Shown here: positions 28,335 to 40,875 of the stretch, in pieces | Position numbering within the stretch: the stretch's first letter is position 1 | Layout of the letters: each line of letters begins with the position of its first letter | Translations under genes and position numbers: made by a program | NCBI RefSeq assembly: GCF_902500225.1 | Contig: NZ_LR722652.1 | Location: 353,322-417,321 of the forward strand | DNA length: 64,000 nucleotides | Direction of reading: 5' to 3' | DNA from: Buttiauxella massiliensis | GTDB lineage: Bacteria > Pseudomonadota > Gammaproteobacteria > Enterobacterales > Enterobacteriaceae | Notes under the pieces: model-generated | Database searches by the model: none | What the model was told of the DNA's origin: nothing | The model's input: the letters and a program-made list of their open reading frames with translations, nothing else

Positions 28335-28360
28335 GGCGGATAAACGAAGTGTCATCCGCC
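28335..28360 (+). terminator. REP-like hairpin after plsB
   Basis: GGCGGAT...ATCCGCC stem eight bases after the plsB stop, with the bulged-centre look of a single REP/PU unit. It probably stabilises or ends the plsB transcript. Confidence 0.55.
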
Positions 28361-28371
28361 ATTTAGTTTCT

Positions 28372-28498
<127 letters not shown>

Positions 28499-28499
28499 A

Positions 28500-29372
28500 T
28501 TAGAAGTGTAGGTAACTCAACACCAACCCTATAAACAGTACCAGGCCAACATAGTTATTGTTCAGGAAAGCTTTAAAACACGCATCACGGTCACGATTCG
28601 CCGTCAGCCGTTGCTGATGGACAAAGAGCATCCCCGCCAGCGCAATAGACCAGTAGAACGCCCCACCTAATCCGTTTAACCAGCCAATCACCGCCAACAA
28701 CACCATCACTGTAAACTGCAAAATACCGATAATCAGATTGTCATATCGGCCAAATAAGATGGCTGTGGATTTAATGCCGATTTTCAGATCGTCATCGCGG
28801 TCAACCATTGCGTACTGCGTGTCATAAGCCACAGCCCAGCAAATATTGGTCAAGAACATCAACCAACAACTTAGCGGCACGGATTCACTCACCGCAGCAA
28901 ATGCCATAGGGATTGACCAGCCAAATGCGGCCCCTAGCACCACTTGCGGCAAATGAGTGTAGCGCTTCATAAACGGGTAAACCCAGGCAAGCGCCAACCC
29001 TGCTACCGACAGCAAGATTGTCATGGTGTTGAGCGTCAACACCAGTAAGAACGAGAGCAGCACCAGCACAACGAACAATATGCGCGCTTCTTTCTCACTT
29101 ACAGCTCCGCTAGGCAATGGCCTGTGCGCCGTACGTTTCACGTGACCATCAAATTTACGGTCAGCGTAATCATTTACCACGCAACCCGCAGCGCGCATCA
29201 TCCAGACTCCGGCTATAAACACGCATAAAATGGTTAGCGGAGGCACTCCTGGTGTCGCAAGCCACAGCGCCCAGAGGGTGGGCCATAACAACAAAAGTGA
29301 GCCAATTGGCTTATCAAGTCGCATCAGACGTTGATACGCCTGCCATTTACCCTGTTTCAGACTCCACTCCAT
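28500..29372 (-). CDS. ubiA: 4-hydroxybenzoate octaprenyltransferase UbiA
   Basis: Integral-membrane prenyltransferase attaching the octaprenyl chain to 4-hydroxybenzoate in ubiquinone synthesis. From the ATG at 29372 it has 290 residues, as in E. coli. Both aspartate-rich motifs are present: N-D-Y-A-D-R-K-F-D and D-R-D-D-D. About eight or nine hydrophobic helices follow. The start overlaps the ubiC stop by one base (TAATG), indicating translational coupling in a ubiCA operon. Confidence 0.97.
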   Translation of the reverse strand: MEWSLKQGKWQAYQRLMRLDKPIGSLLLLWPTLWALWLATPGVPPLTILCVFIAGVWMMRAAGCVVNDYADRKFDGHVKRTAHRPLPSGAVSEKEARILFVVLVLLSFLLVLTLNTMTILLSVAGLALAWVYPFMKRYTHLPQVVLGAAFGWSIPMAFAAVSESVPLSCWLMFLTNICWAVAYDTQYAMVDRDDDLKIGIKSTAILFGRYDNLIIGILQFTVMVLLAVIGWLNGLGGAFYWSIALAGMLFVHQQRLTANRDRDACFKAFLNNNYVGLVLFIGLVLSYLHF

Positions 29373-29881
29373 TATTTTTCCTCTCGATACAACGGAGAAG
29401 CAGGAAGGAATAACTCGGTAAGCACCAGCGGCTTTCCAGCTAATCTCAGGCGGGAACGACGCCCCCACTGCTCCGAACTGCGGCCAATCTCAATAAAATC
29501 CCGTGTCAGGGAAGATGAACTAAACAGGTAGCGTCCAAGCGGCGTGGTTCCGAGCCTTTGTAAAGCAAGCTCTGGTCCTTCAAGGGTTGATTCAGGCACC
29601 ACGGTACGCCCCAAAAGCCAGGGCTCATCGTCACCGCAAAGCACAACTTCACGCAACCAATAACGGCTGGACTCAGGCAACATATCAGCTTCAGGAAGAA
29701 CGACATGCGATTCGAAAAAACCTTCACGCACAATGCGGGCAGTAACCCTGGAACAATACTGCTCAAAGCGTTTGGTCATTGAGTCTTCAAGCAACAGCCA
29801 GTCAAGGAGTGATGCACTCAACCCTTCTGGAATCGCAGCTTCAAAACGTAAGGCGCGCAGTGGCGAAAGCGCGTCAGACAT
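29372..29881 (-). CDS. ubiC: Chorismate pyruvate-lyase UbiC
   Basis: Cytoplasmic enzyme removing pyruvate from chorismate to give 4-hydroxybenzoate, the first committed step of ubiquinone synthesis. The ATG at 29881 gives 169 residues (165 in E. coli). Conserved stretches include [20 protein letters not shown] (active-site arginine) and the C-terminal [12 protein letters not shown] with its catalytic glutamate. Confidence 0.95.
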   Translation of the reverse strand: MSDALSPLRALRFEAAIPEGLSASLLDWLLLEDSMTKRFEQYCSRVTARIVREGFFESHVVLPEADMLPESSRYWLREVVLCGDDEPWLLGRTVVPESTLEGPELALQRLGTTPLGRYLFSSSSLTRDFIEIGRSSEQWGRRSRLRLAGKPLVLTELFLPASPLYREEK

Positions 29882-30004
29882 GGGAATTTCTCCGAAACAA
29901 AACCGGCAGTCATTGTAACGCAGAATAGGTATATCGGGGCAGGGAAAAGCACAACAATGGTTTAACAACGCAGTGGGGAGCACCGAGGAGCTACAGTTCC
30001 TTCA

Positions 30005-30043
30005 AAATCATTCAAGTTGAATCAAGGCGGCAAACGAGGAGTC
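30005..30043. repeat. ERIC fragment
   Basis: Only an ERIC left end is present ('aatcattcaagttgaatcaaggcggcaaacgagga'), with no matching right end. It lies next to the longer copy at 30069. Confidence 0.55.
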
Positions 30044-30068
30044 ATTCTGAAGCGGGAGCAAAGTTGCC

Positions 30069-30187
30069 CTAAATAGTTCGAGTGGCATCAAGGCGGCAAA
30101 TGAACGAATCCCTATGAGCTTACTTGAGTAAGTGATTAGGGTGAGTGAATGCAGCCAACGCCGAGGCCGCTTGAAATATGACGGGCA
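30069..30187. repeat. ERIC element between malM and ubiC
   Basis: Nearly complete, with 'gaatccctatgagcttact' and 'gagtaagtgattagggt' arms, the 'gcagccaac' block and a right edge ending 'gacggg'. With the fragment at 30005 it forms a tandem ERIC cluster downstream of malM. Confidence 0.88.
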
Positions 30188-30216
30188 AAAAAAGGTGCGC
30201 ATAAGTATGCGCACCA
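30188..30216 (-). terminator. Terminator of malK-lamB-malM
   Basis: A perfect 10-bp stem GGTGCGCATA / TATGCGCACC with a 2-base loop, followed on the minus strand by seven Ts that run into the ERIC. Confidence 0.9.
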
Positions 30217-30247
30217 AACTTCAAACATCAGCACTGCGGGGAAACCA

Positions 30248-31207
30248 TCACCCCTTGCCTTTTACACTGCTGATAAAGGTTTTACGGGCGCTAGTCGATC
30301 CCAGACGTTCAGCTTCATCCAGCAGTTTCAAGGCTTTATCAACATCGCCTTTCGCTACTGCATCTTTGATAGCCTGGTTGAAATAAGCTTCTGTATCGTT
30401 TAACACTGGCTCAGACTTTTTGGCTGGCGCTGCTGCTGGAACAGGTGTCGCCGCTGTGGCAGCAACAGCTGCCGGGGCAACATATGTTGCAGCTGGTGCG
30501 GCAGTATTGCCCACTGTCACCGGGCCTGGGCCTGATGAGCCAAATAATGGACCAACCAGCACGCTTGATGCCGAAGAAGTTTTAACTTTGATCTTCAGTG
30601 TCCCATCAGTGCCGTGGCGGGCAATTGGGTCTGGAATATCTGGAACAGCGTTGCCCGTGCCTTTCGCATAGGCTTTGGCCGGATCGATCATAGTTGTAGT
30701 TTGTTGAGTGTCCTTATTGGTGGTAAAGACCAATAAATAGAGTTTTTGCTGCCCCAAAGCTGGCGTTAATTTCAGGGTGCCTTCCAGGCGGTCTGCAGAC
30801 ATTACGCCGGGTTCTTGATAGGTGAAGTAACTTGCCGGGAAATACGCAGCAGGAGTCATATTCTGGTCAAGAACCAGCACGTTCGGTGCAAATACTGAGT
30901 TTTTGTTCACTTCACTGGTCAGCGTAATACTCAGCTCACCAATATTGGCTGGCACGCTATAGGCTGCAACCGGGCCTGTAATATCACCGGCTTTCAAGCT
31001 TTGACCACTGGTAGCAAGCGTTGTCGTCAATGTCTTTGATTGATCAACAGGCGTCCATTGCAATTGCTGTAATGCAGCCGCAGGCACCGCAGGGGCGGCC
31101 GAAATATCCTGCGGAACGATGTTGACGTCAGCTAGGCTTATGGAAGGTACGCTGGCGAGCAACCCTGCGGAAAGGCAGAGTGCGAGGAGACTTTTTTTCA
31201 TTTTCAT
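30248..31207 (-). CDS. malM: Maltose operon periplasmic protein MalM
   Basis: Periplasmic protein of the maltose regulon, co-transcribed after lamB; its exact role is not established. Start at 31207 (M-K-M-K-K-S), with GAGG nine bases upstream, gives 319 residues (306 in E. coli). The signal peptide ends near S-L-A-D. The central region is close to E. coli MalM, while a Pro/Ala-rich linker (around residues 245-275, many A-A-T-P-V-P-A repeats) is longer and accounts for the size difference. The C-terminus S-V-K-G-K-G is conserved. Confidence 0.94.
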   Translation of the reverse strand: MKMKKSLLALCLSAGLLASVPSISLADVNIVPQDISAAPAVPAAALQQLQWTPVDQSKTLTTTLATSGQSLKAGDITGPVAAYSVPANIGELSITLTSEVNKNSVFAPNVLVLDQNMTPAAYFPASYFTYQEPGVMSADRLEGTLKLTPALGQQKLYLLVFTTNKDTQQTTTMIDPAKAYAKGTGNAVPDIPDPIARHGTDGTLKIKVKTSSASSVLVGPLFGSSGPGPVTVGNTAAPAATYVAPAAVAATAATPVPAAAPAKKSEPVLNDTEAYFNQAIKDAVAKGDVDKALKLLDEAERLGSTSARKTFISSVKGKG

Positions 31208-31354
31208 TTTTATAAACCTCGAATGGGAAATCAGTGGAAAGTTAGCCAGGCAATAGCGCTTTCCATCGAAGCAGGCATTGGCATAGAGGGTAATCATGAT
31301 GAGGAGTTCAGTGGCGAACTCCCCATCATTTCTTCACTTCAGGTTAATGCTGTA

Positions 31355-32698
<1,344 letters not shown>

Positions 32699-32710
32699 TT
32701 ATGGGAATGC

Positions 32711-33820
32711 TTAAACACCTGGCTCTTGATGCAACCGACGACATGCGGTGCCATCTTCTCGGAACAGATGGCAACGCTCTGGCGGCAAGCCAATAGCGAA
32801 TGTGGCACCCTCTTTTACCAACACCACGTCATTCTGGCGGTACACCAGGTTCTGACGGATGGCGGGGATTTGGATATGAATCTGAGTTTCATGACCAAGC
32901 TGTTCAACAACCTGTACTTCGCCTTCGAGAGTGACGTCAGCGATGTCGCTTGGCAGTAGGTGTTCCGGGCGAATACCAAGGGACATGTTGGCACCGACCT
33001 GAACTTCTTTGCTTTCCACCGGCAGCCAGACTTGCTGGCGGTTCGGTAATTCAACCTGCACTTGATCAATGGCAGTAGCGGTGACTTTTACTGGCAGGAA
33101 GTTCATTTTTGGCGAGCCAATAAAGCCCGCAACAAAACGATCCGCCGGGTAGTGATATAGCTCGAGTGGTTTACCCACCTGCGCAACGCGGCCTGCGTCC
33201 AGCACCACAATTTTGTCGGCAAGCGTCATCGCTTCAACCTGGTCGTGGGTGACGTAAATCATGGTGCGACCAAGGCGCTTATGCAGTCGGGAAATCTCAA
33301 TACGCATCTGCACACGCAGTGCCGCATCAAGGTTTGAAAGAGGTTCATCAAGCAGGAATACACGCGGTTCAGCCACCAGCGTACGGCCAATAGCTACGCG
33401 CTGACGCTGCCCACCAGAAAGTGCTTTCGGGCGACGTTCTAATAAATGTCCCAGTTGTAAAGTTTCTGAAACCTGGGTGACACGCTGATTGATATCGCTT
33501 TTCTTGGCACCTGCAAGCTTCAGGCCGAAGGACATGTTTTCAGCAACGGAGAGATGGGGATAAAGAGCATAAGACTGGAATACCATGCCGACGCCACGTT
33601 CAGCGGGAGGGATGTCGTTCATGCGAGTATCACCAATGAATAAATCACCGCTGGTGATCGTTTCCAGACCCGCAATCATGCGTAACAGTGTGGATTTACC
33701 GCAGCCTGACGGTCCAACAAAAACCACGAACTCACCTTCTTGAATGTCGAGGTTGATATCTTTTGATACCACCACATCACCCCAGGCTTTCGTTACGTTC
33801 CGTAGCTGTACGCTTGCCAT
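32711..33820 (-). CDS. malK: Maltose/maltodextrin ABC transporter ATPase MalK
   Basis: Cytoplasmic ATPase of the MalFGK2 importer. It also sequesters MalT and is the target of EIIA-Glc inducer exclusion. It has 369 residues. Walker A is G-P-S-G-C-G-K-S-T (36-44), the signature L-S-G-G-Q-R-Q-R, Walker [10 protein letters not shown], then the H-loop histidine. The C-terminal OB/regulatory domain begins near 240. It is the first gene of malK-lamB-malM, divergent from malEFG. Confidence 0.98.
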   Translation of the reverse strand: MASVQLRNVTKAWGDVVVSKDINLDIQEGEFVVFVGPSGCGKSTLLRMIAGLETITSGDLFIGDTRMNDIPPAERGVGMVFQSYALYPHLSVAENMSFGLKLAGAKKSDINQRVTQVSETLQLGHLLERRPKALSGGQRQRVAIGRTLVAEPRVFLLDEPLSNLDAALRVQMRIEISRLHKRLGRTMIYVTHDQVEAMTLADKIVVLDAGRVAQVGKPLELYHYPADRFVAGFIGSPKMNFLPVKVTATAIDQVQVELPNRQQVWLPVESKEVQVGANMSLGIRPEHLLPSDIADVTLEGEVQVVEQLGHETQIHIQIPAIRQNLVYRQNDVVLVKEGATFAIGLPPERCHLFREDGTACRRLHQEPGV

Positions 33821-33906
33821 GTACTTCTCCCTTCATTCCGTCACTCTGCTAAACGGCAGGTGATTCAAGATGTGTCGGACTATGAATGATCTATACATTT
33901 CGTGAA

Positions 33907-34110
33907 TCCTCCACCCTGCTGTTTTTAATGGGGGAGGAGGCGGGAGGATGAGAAGCGAGTTTCTGCAACCGGTTACAGCAGGCGCGACAGTTTTTCGTGA
34001 TCGTGGTTTCAAATTTCTGGGTGGTTTTGTGTGCTCTGGTACACATAACTGTCAGTTATGGAATGCAGATCACAGATACCAGGGTGGGGGCGTAGGGCTA
34101 AGGAGGATGA
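33907..34110. promoter_or_regulatory. Divergent malK-malE control region: MalT boxes and CRP-like sites
   Basis: The 393-bp gap between malK and malE carries several MalT core motifs (GGAKGA): 33933-33938 and 33946-33951 on plus, 33907-33912 on minus, and 34105-34110 on plus near malE. CRP-like sites are at 34030-34045 (TGTG-N8-CACA) and 34059-34074 (strong TCACA half). The arrangement of distal and proximal MalT boxes with CRP sites between them is that of the E. coli malKp/malEp nucleoprotein complex. Confidence 0.75.
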
Positions 34111-34183
34111 GAAGCACTTGCCATCTGCGCAAACTGGCATCCGTAACGCCACTACCTTGACCTTGATGTATCCACGCGCATAG

Positions 34184-35404
<1,221 letters not shown>

Positions 35405-35416
35405 GTATCTGGTCAA

Positions 35417-35440
35417 TTCCCTCTCTGAAAAGAGAGGGAA
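35417..35440 (+). terminator. Hairpin directly after malE (partial terminator)
   Basis: A perfect 10-bp stem TTCCCTCTCT / AGAGAGGGAA with a GAAA tetraloop lies 12 bases past the malE stop, followed by an AATAATAATA tract rather than Ts. It is likely to protect the malE 3' end and reduce malF read-through. Confidence 0.65.
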
Positions 35441-35456
35441 AATAATAATATGATTA

Positions 35457-35583
35457 GATACCCAAAATAATTCGAGTTGCATCGAGGCGGCAAGAGAATG
35501 AGTCCCAATGAGCTTAGTAAACTAAGTGATTTGGGCGAGTTCTCACAGCCAACAAAGAGGCAACTTGAAGTATGAAGGGTATA
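35457..35583. repeat. Full-length 127-bp ERIC inside the malE-malF gap
   Basis: Runs from 'gatacccaaaataattcgag' to 'gaagtatgaagggtata', exactly 127 bp, with 'gtcccaatgagcttag' and 'ctaagtgatttgggc' arms. It ends 12 bases before the malF start and lies wholly within the malEFG transcript. Confidence 0.93.
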
Positions 35584-35595
35584 GAGGAACACCCC

Positions 35596-37140
35596 ATGGA
35601 TGTAGTTAAAAAGAACCACTGGTGGCAAAGCGATGCACTGAAATGGTCAGTCATCGGCCTGATGGGACTGCTGGTTGGTTATCTTGTCGTATTAATGTAC
35701 GCCCAGGGGGAGTACCTGTTCGCCATTATGACGCTGATTTTAAGCTCACTTGGCTTATACATTTATGCAAATCGTAAGGCTTACGCCTGGCGCTATGTCT
35801 ACCCAGGCCTTGCTGGCATGGGGCTGTTTGTTCTGTTCCCACTGGTTTGTACCATCGCCATTGCCTTCACCAACTACAGCAGCACAAACCAACTGACTCA
35901 AGAACGCGCACAGCAGGTGCTGATGGACCGCCAGTATCAGGCGGGCAAAACCTTTAACTTTGGCCTTTACCCGGCGGGCGATGAGTGGCAACTCGCGCTG
36001 ACTGACGGCGAGTCAGGCAAGAATTTTATCTCCGATACCTTTAAGTTTGGTGGTGCTCAACACCTGAAATTGAAAGACGCCGATTCTCTTCCTGCAGGTG
36101 AGAAAGCCAATCTGCGCGTGATTACGCAAAACCGTGCGGCGCTGACGCAAATCACGGCTGAAATGCCTGATGAAAGCACCCTGACCATGAGCTCCTTGCG
36201 CCAGTTCTCCGGCACACGCCCGCTTTACACTGAAGGTGAAAAAGGTGAACTGACCAATAACCAAAGCGGCGTGAAGTACCGCCCGAATAACAGCATTGGT
36301 TTCTACCAGTCTGTAAATGCCGACGGCAACTGGGGCAACGAGCAGTTAAGCCCAGGCTACACCGTGACTATCGGCTGGAAGAACTTCCTGCGCGTATTCC
36401 ACGATGAAGGGATTCAAAAGCCTTTCATGGCGATCTTCGTCTGGACCGTAATTTTCTCAATCCTTACCGTGATTCTGACCGTTGCAGTAGGCATGATTCT
36501 GGCGTGTGTCGTGCAGTGGGAATCGCTGAAAGGCAAAGCGATTTATCGCGTGATGTTGATTCTGCCCTACGCGGTGCCATCGTTTATTTCTATCCTGATT
36601 TTCAAAGGTTTATTCAACCAAAGCTTTGGTGAAATCAACATGATGTTGAGCTCACTGTTTGGTATCAAACCGGCCTGGTTTAGCGACCCGACCACTGCGC
36701 GTTCAATGATTATTATCGTGAATACGTGGTTGGGTTATCCGTACATGATGATTCTGTGCATGGGCTTGTTGAAAGCGATTCCAGACGACCTGTACGAAGC
36801 CTCGGCAATGGATGGTGCTGGCCCGTTCCAGAACTTCTTTAAGATTACGCTGCCGCTGCTGATTAAGCCGCTGACACCGCTAATGATCGCAAGCTTTGCC
36901 TTTAACTTTAACAACTTCGTGCTGATTCAACTGTTAACCAACGGTGGCCCGGATCGCCTTGGAACAACCACGCCTGCGGGCTACACGGACTTGCTGGTGA
37001 GCTACACCTACCGCATCGCCTTTGAAGGCGGCGGCGGTCAGGACTTTGGTTTAGCTGCGGCTATCGCAACGCTTATCTTTATTCTGGTTGGCGCATTAGC
37101 GATTGTTAACCTGAAAGCCACCCGCATGAAGTTTGATTAA
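35596..37140 (+). CDS. malF: Maltose ABC transporter permease MalF
   Basis: Inner-membrane subunit of MalFGK2 with eight helices and a large periplasmic P2 domain between helices 3 and 4. The ATG at 35596 gives 514 residues, as in E. coli (M-D-V-V-K-K-N-H-W-W). A longer frame starting at 35572 begins inside the ERIC and is rejected; AGAGGAAC supplies the ribosome site for 35596. The EAA loop is E-A-S-A-M-D-G-A-G-P. The start region depends on the ERIC edge being just upstream. Confidence 0.97.
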   Translation: MDVVKKNHWWQSDALKWSVIGLMGLLVGYLVVLMYAQGEYLFAIMTLILSSLGLYIYANRKAYAWRYVYPGLAGMGLFVLFPLVCTIAIAFTNYSSTNQLTQERAQQVLMDRQYQAGKTFNFGLYPAGDEWQLALTDGESGKNFISDTFKFGGAQHLKLKDADSLPAGEKANLRVITQNRAALTQITAEMPDESTLTMSSLRQFSGTRPLYTEGEKGELTNNQSGVKYRPNNSIGFYQSVNADGNWGNEQLSPGYTVTIGWKNFLRVFHDEGIQKPFMAIFVWTVIFSILTVILTVAVGMILACVVQWESLKGKAIYRVMLILPYAVPSFISILIFKGLFNQSFGEINMMLSSLFGIKPAWFSDPTTARSMIIIVNTWLGYPYMMILCMGLLKAIPDDLYEASAMDGAGPFQNFFKITLPLLIKPLTPLMIASFAFNFNNFVLIQLLTNGGPDRLGTTTPAGYTDLLVSYTYRIAFEGGGGQDFGLAAAIATLIFILVGALAIVNLKATRMKFD

Positions 37141-37152
37141 GGAGCAACAAAC

Positions 37153-38043
37153 ATGGCTATGGTTCAACCCAAATCTCAAAAGCTGCGTTTATTTACCACG
37201 CACCTTTTATTACTACTGTTTATCGCCGCGATCATGTTCCCGCTGCTGATGGTTATTGCGATTTCACTGCGTCCGGGTAACTTCGCAACCGGCAGTCTGA
37301 TCCCAGACCAAATCTCGTGGGAGCACTGGAAATTAGCGCTCGGTTTCAGCGTACAACATGCCGATGGCAGCGTAACGCCACCGCCGTTCCCGGTGCTGTT
37401 ATGGTTGTGGAACTCGATCAAAATCGCGGCGATTACTGCGCTGGGTATCGTGACGCTCTCGACAACTTGTGCCTACGCTTTTGCCCGTATGCGTTTCCCT
37501 GGCAAAGCCACACTGCTGAAAGGGATGCTGATTTTCCAGATGTTCCCGGCGGTGCTGTCACTGGTGGCGTTGTACGCCTTGTTTGACCGCCTCGGCCAAT
37601 ACATTCCGTTTATCGGTTTGAATACACATGGTGGAGTGATCTTCGCCTATCTTGGCGGTATCGCACTGCATGTGTGGACGATTAAGGGATATTTCGAAAC
37701 GATTGATAACTCGCTGGAAGAAGCGGCGGCACTGGACGGCGCAACCCCATGGCAAGCCTTCCGCCTGGTGTTACTGCCACTTTCCGTACCGATTCTGGCG
37801 GTGGTGTTTATTCTGTCGTTTATCGCCGCAATTACTGAAGTGCCGGTGGCGTCGTTGCTGTTGCGCGATGTTAACAGCTACACCCTGGCGGTCGGTATGC
37901 AGCAATATCTCAACCCACAAAACTACCTGTGGGGCGACTTTGCCGCAGCAGCCGTGCTCTCTGCAATTCCGATTACTGTCGTGTTTTTACTGGCGCAACG
38001 CTGGCTAGTGAGCGGCCTGACGGCTGGCGGGGTGAAAGGTTAA
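37153..38043 (+). CDS. malG: Maltose ABC transporter permease MalG
   Basis: Six-helix partner of MalF. It has 296 residues, as in E. coli. The EAA loop is [12 protein letters not shown]. The C-terminus G-L-T-A-G-G-V-K-G inserts towards the maltose-binding protein and substrate path. AAGGAG precedes the ATG, 12 bp after malF. In E. coli xylE follows; here psiE is next. Confidence 0.98.
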   Translation: MAMVQPKSQKLRLFTTHLLLLLFIAAIMFPLLMVIAISLRPGNFATGSLIPDQISWEHWKLALGFSVQHADGSVTPPPFPVLLWLWNSIKIAAITALGIVTLSTTCAYAFARMRFPGKATLLKGMLIFQMFPAVLSLVALYALFDRLGQYIPFIGLNTHGGVIFAYLGGIALHVWTIKGYFETIDNSLEEAAALDGATPWQAFRLVLLPLSVPILAVVFILSFIAAITEVPVASLLLRDVNSYTLAVGMQQYLNPQNYLWGDFAAAAVLSAIPITVVFLLAQRWLVSGLTAGGVKG

Positions 38044-38114
38044 GATTTCCTGTTGTTATTGCTCTACCTAATGTAATGCCACTGTATCCCTCATTTGACC
38101 TTGGATTTACTTAT

Positions 38115-38139
38115 GGCGGCCCTTGGGCCGCCTTTTTTT
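38115..38139 (+). terminator. Terminator of malEFG
   Basis: A perfect 8-bp stem GGCGGCCC / GGGCCGCC with a 2-base loop followed by seven Ts. The T-run touches the stop codon of the convergent psiE. Confidence 0.92.
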
Positions 38140-38545
38140 ATTCTCGTTTTAAGCGATTGCTATTACACAGCCACAGCGTAATCACCAGCACCATAATTGC
38201 TCCGGAGTAAATCAGCACATCGCGCGGATCTTTATGGTCGATGATGATAAGACGCACAATGGCGGTGATACCGATATAGATAAAGTAGCGCAGCGGGAAG
38301 TGATAACCCGACTGAAAGTATTTAACGATCAACGCGATAAATTCGAAGTACAGGAAGTAAACCACCAGCCCTTCTATCAGCTGGTACTTGCTAGCTTGAT
38401 CGGTGGGGGCAAACAACGATGTGGCTAAATGCAGCGTTTCTTTACCCAGGAAGATGATGAGGATTAAGCCAAGCGCAAGCAACGCCAGATTGAGGACCAT
38501 TTGCATAAGTTTAGCGATGAGCTCAACGCCGGGGGTGGTTGTCAT
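38138..38545 (-). CDS. psiE: Phosphate-starvation-inducible membrane protein PsiE
   Basis: A 135-residue inner-membrane protein (136 in E. coli) with about four hydrophobic segments and a short cytosolic N-terminus ([10 protein letters not shown]). It is induced by phosphate starvation through PhoB in E. coli; molecular function unknown. The conserved [11 protein letters not shown] block is near the C-terminus. GAGG precedes the ATG. I did not find a convincing Pho box in the leader. Confidence 0.92.
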   Translation of the reverse strand: MTTTPGVELIAKLMQMVLNLALLALGLILIIFLGKETLHLATSLFAPTDQASKYQLIEGLVVYFLYFEFIALIVKYFQSGYHFPLRYFIYIGITAIVRLIIIDHKDPRDVLIYSGAIMVLVITLWLCNSNRLKRE

Positions 38546-38654
38546 AGGAACGCCTCTTGTTCTGGTATAGAGGTGTTGTTATACGTTAAAAATGTGATCT
38601 TGATCTCAATTATTTACTTATATAACCGTTCGCTGCCGGAGGATCGTCCTTATG

Positions 38655-38738
38655 GCAGGTCGGTGAAGGTTCCGTTCACCAGGTATTCAGTGATAAATGA
38701 ATTTACCGGTGAACGGAAAACCTCCGATCACCCATCCT
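38655..38738. repeat. Long hairpin with GTTCACC/GGTGAAC arms
   Basis: GGTTCCGTTCACCAGGTA (38668-38685) faces TACCGGTGAACGGAAAACC (38704-38722), with outer CGGTGAA/CGATCACC extensions. The loop contains TTCAGTGAT. The same TCCGTTCACC...TTCAGTTAT...GGTGAACG arrangement occurs inside the Tn5-like element at 14589-14641. It lies between psiE and yjbH. Confidence 0.6.
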
Positions 38739-38745
38739 CGTAATT

Positions 38746-38769
38746 ATTGGAACCCCATCAGGTTCCAAT
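38746..38769 (-). terminator. Hairpin after yjbH
   Basis: A perfect 9-bp stem ATTGGAACC / GGTTCCAAT, 10 bases past the yjbH stop. The T tract is weak on the minus strand. Confidence 0.6.
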
Positions 38770-38778
38770 AAACCCTCG

Positions 38779-40875
38779 CTACCTGAAATTAATATCCCGA
38801 TCGCTCGTCATCCCATACAACTCAAACTTGCGTCCCACCATCTGCCCACCGTCACGCGTCAACGGTGTCCAGCTCACTTGTGCGCGGCTGCGGGTTGGCG
38901 ACGATGAGAAGATATCCAGCGGCACATTCACGTAGAAACCTTTGGTGAAGTCCCCTTCCCCGTACTCCTCTTTCGACACATTGGTAATGGTCGCATAAGT
39001 CCCGACAACCACGCCGCTGTCGAAGCGTTTGGAGATCTCCAGCGTGCCGCCCTTATCTTTCGCCAGATACTGGCCGATGCTGAGTTTAATCAACACATCA
39101 TCAGCAAACGGAGGTGTCCAGTAGCCGGTGATATGGCCGGTTGGCGCGCTGTAATCGGTGAACTTCATCATGTCCTGCGCACTACGCCAGTCACGCTGTT
39201 TGACGTAGTTAGCGTTGGCACCAATCGCCCAATTGCTGTCGACCGGACGATAAAGCACTTCCGCGCCCACACCGCCATACATGGTTTCGAGATAACCGCC
39301 GTACACCTGCCCGTACCAGCTGTTGCCCAAATACTGGAAGTAGTTGGCTTGCAGGTTATTGACGTAAATATCGTTCTCAACGTAGTCACGGACGTGGGTA
39401 CGCACGCGCGGCAGCGTTGAGTCTTTTGGTGGATTGGTGTAGTTAAATTTGTCGTAGTTATTGGCGATATTGGCAAACAGGCTGCCGGTGGTCAGCAAGT
39501 GATCGGTCACCCACCAGTCGGCGGTTCCCATCACGCCAACCTGATACATGTAGAAGCTTTCTGGCCCACCAACTGACTGGTTCAGCACCGGGTTAATCGA
39601 GAAATTAACCTTCGATTTATCGATGAAATAACCCTGCTCGGTTTTCTCCGGAATAACCGGTTCAATACGTTTTTGCACCAGCTGTGTTTCGTGTCCCAGC
39701 GGCTCGCCTTCCAGATGGTTTTGCAGGCTGGCGACATCCGTTTGGGTCGTCACCTGCGGCATATTCAGGCGGGTTTCCGTCACGCGGATGGTGCGAATAT
39801 TCTCCGGCAGGTCATTCATGATAATGCGGTTTGCGCGTTCTATCCCTTCACGGGAGTCGCGGTATTTCACCTGCTCACCCGTGACATATAGGGTATCGCC
39901 TTTCACCTGAATATTCGGATTGGCCAGACCGGCGTTATATTTGAGAAGCGTCAACTGGTTCGCCACCACGGTCGGCTGCAGAATTTCATCTTGCGGCTGC
40001 GACTGGTATTGCGGGCGACGATTATCGTTATAGCCAGGGCGCAAGTCGTTGAAGTTAGTTCGCAGCGTGACACCAAACATAAAGGTATTGCCACGTTCAT
40101 AGCTGACGTTAACGTCGGCCCAATCGGTGACGCGATAGATAGCGCCCACGTTAAAGTTGCTGCGTTGCTCGAGTTTGCCAGCGAAATCCTGAGTGTAATT
40201 GTTACCTTCGTATTCCGCTTTCAGGCGCAGCGGCTGCCACGGAGTCTGGTATTCAATACCGCCGAACAGTGATGCCGGTCCGTGGAACATGCCACTAAAG
40301 TTGAACGATCCCGCCTGGTTATAGCTGTTATCGCGATAGCAGAAGCCATCGCTCACTTCGCAGAATGGGTTCTTCACATTGCCGCTGGTGCCCATGTAGC
40401 CCCAGCCCATGCCAAGGCTAAAATCGAACGGCCCCCAGGCTTTGCTCGCCACAACATATTCGCTATCGAACAAACCGGTGCCGCCTAAGTCACGCACCCC
40501 CACCGACACCTGCGGCAGGTAATAGCCTTCTTCCCAAAGGCGAACTTTCATGTCGAAGGCTTTATCTTTGTAAGTCTGGTTACCCGAGAACGCCTCAACG
40601 CTGCTGTACTCTCTGGTGCGCACGTCGGTGTAGCGCAAAGTCGTTTCCAGCCACGGGAAAAGCTGCACCGAGGCAGAGTAGAAGCGGTACTGATCGTTAT
40701 CGCGATAGTTAAGGCTAAACTCACCTTCTCGCGCCATGCGTGCAGTCGGTGTTTGCAGCAAACCCACACCGCCAAAATCCGATTGCGACGGGCCTACTGG
40801 GTCTGGAAAGGTTTCTGCCTGGCAGGCAGTAGATACAGCCAGCGCGAGCAGGCTGTAGAGATATTTTTTCTTCAT
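38779..40875 (-). CDS. yjbH: Exopolysaccharide-associated outer-membrane protein YjbH
   Basis: The 698-residue protein equals E. coli YjbH in length. A signal peptide of about 20 residues (M-K-K-K-Y-L-Y...C-Q-A) precedes a predicted large beta-barrel lipoprotein-like region (YjbH/GfcD family) rich in aromatic alternating segments, with a C-terminal D-I-N-F-R. It is part of the RcsB-controlled yjbEFGH operon linked to extracellular polysaccharide. The ATG at 40875 overlaps the yjbG stop by one base (TGATG); a TTG one codon earlier is less likely. It may export or retain polysaccharide together with YjbF and YjbG (inference). Confidence 0.95.
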   Translation of the reverse strand: MKKKYLYSLLALAVSTACQAETFPDPVGPSQSDFGGVGLLQTPTARMAREGEFSLNYRDNDQYRFYSASVQLFPWLETTLRYTDVRTREYSSVEAFSGNQTYKDKAFDMKVRLWEEGYYLPQVSVGVRDLGGTGLFDSEYVVASKAWGPFDFSLGMGWGYMGTSGNVKNPFCEVSDGFCYRDNSYNQAGSFNFSGMFHGPASLFGGIEYQTPWQPLRLKAEYEGNNYTQDFAGKLEQRSNFNVGAIYRVTDWADVNVSYERGNTFMFGVTLRTNFNDLRPGYNDNRRPQYQSQPQDEILQPTVVANQLTLLKYNAGLANPNIQVKGDTLYVTGEQVKYRDSREGIERANRIIMNDLPENIRTIRVTETRLNMPQVTTQTDVASLQNHLEGEPLGHETQLVQKRIEPVIPEKTEQGYFIDKSKVNFSINPVLNQSVGGPESFYMYQVGVMGTADWWVTDHLLTTGSLFANIANNYDKFNYTNPPKDSTLPRVRTHVRDYVENDIYVNNLQANYFQYLGNSWYGQVYGGYLETMYGGVGAEVLYRPVDSNWAIGANANYVKQRDWRSAQDMMKFTDYSAPTGHITGYWTPPFADDVLIKLSIGQYLAKDKGGTLEISKRFDSGVVVGTYATITNVSKEEYGEGDFTKGFYVNVPLDIFSSSPTRSRAQVSWTPLTRDGGQMVGRKFELYGMTSDRDINFR

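Noticed and set aside
35572..35595. An earlier ATG as the malF start
   Set aside because: It lies in the right edge of the ERIC. The ATG at 35596 matches the E. coli N-terminus and has its own ribosome site.
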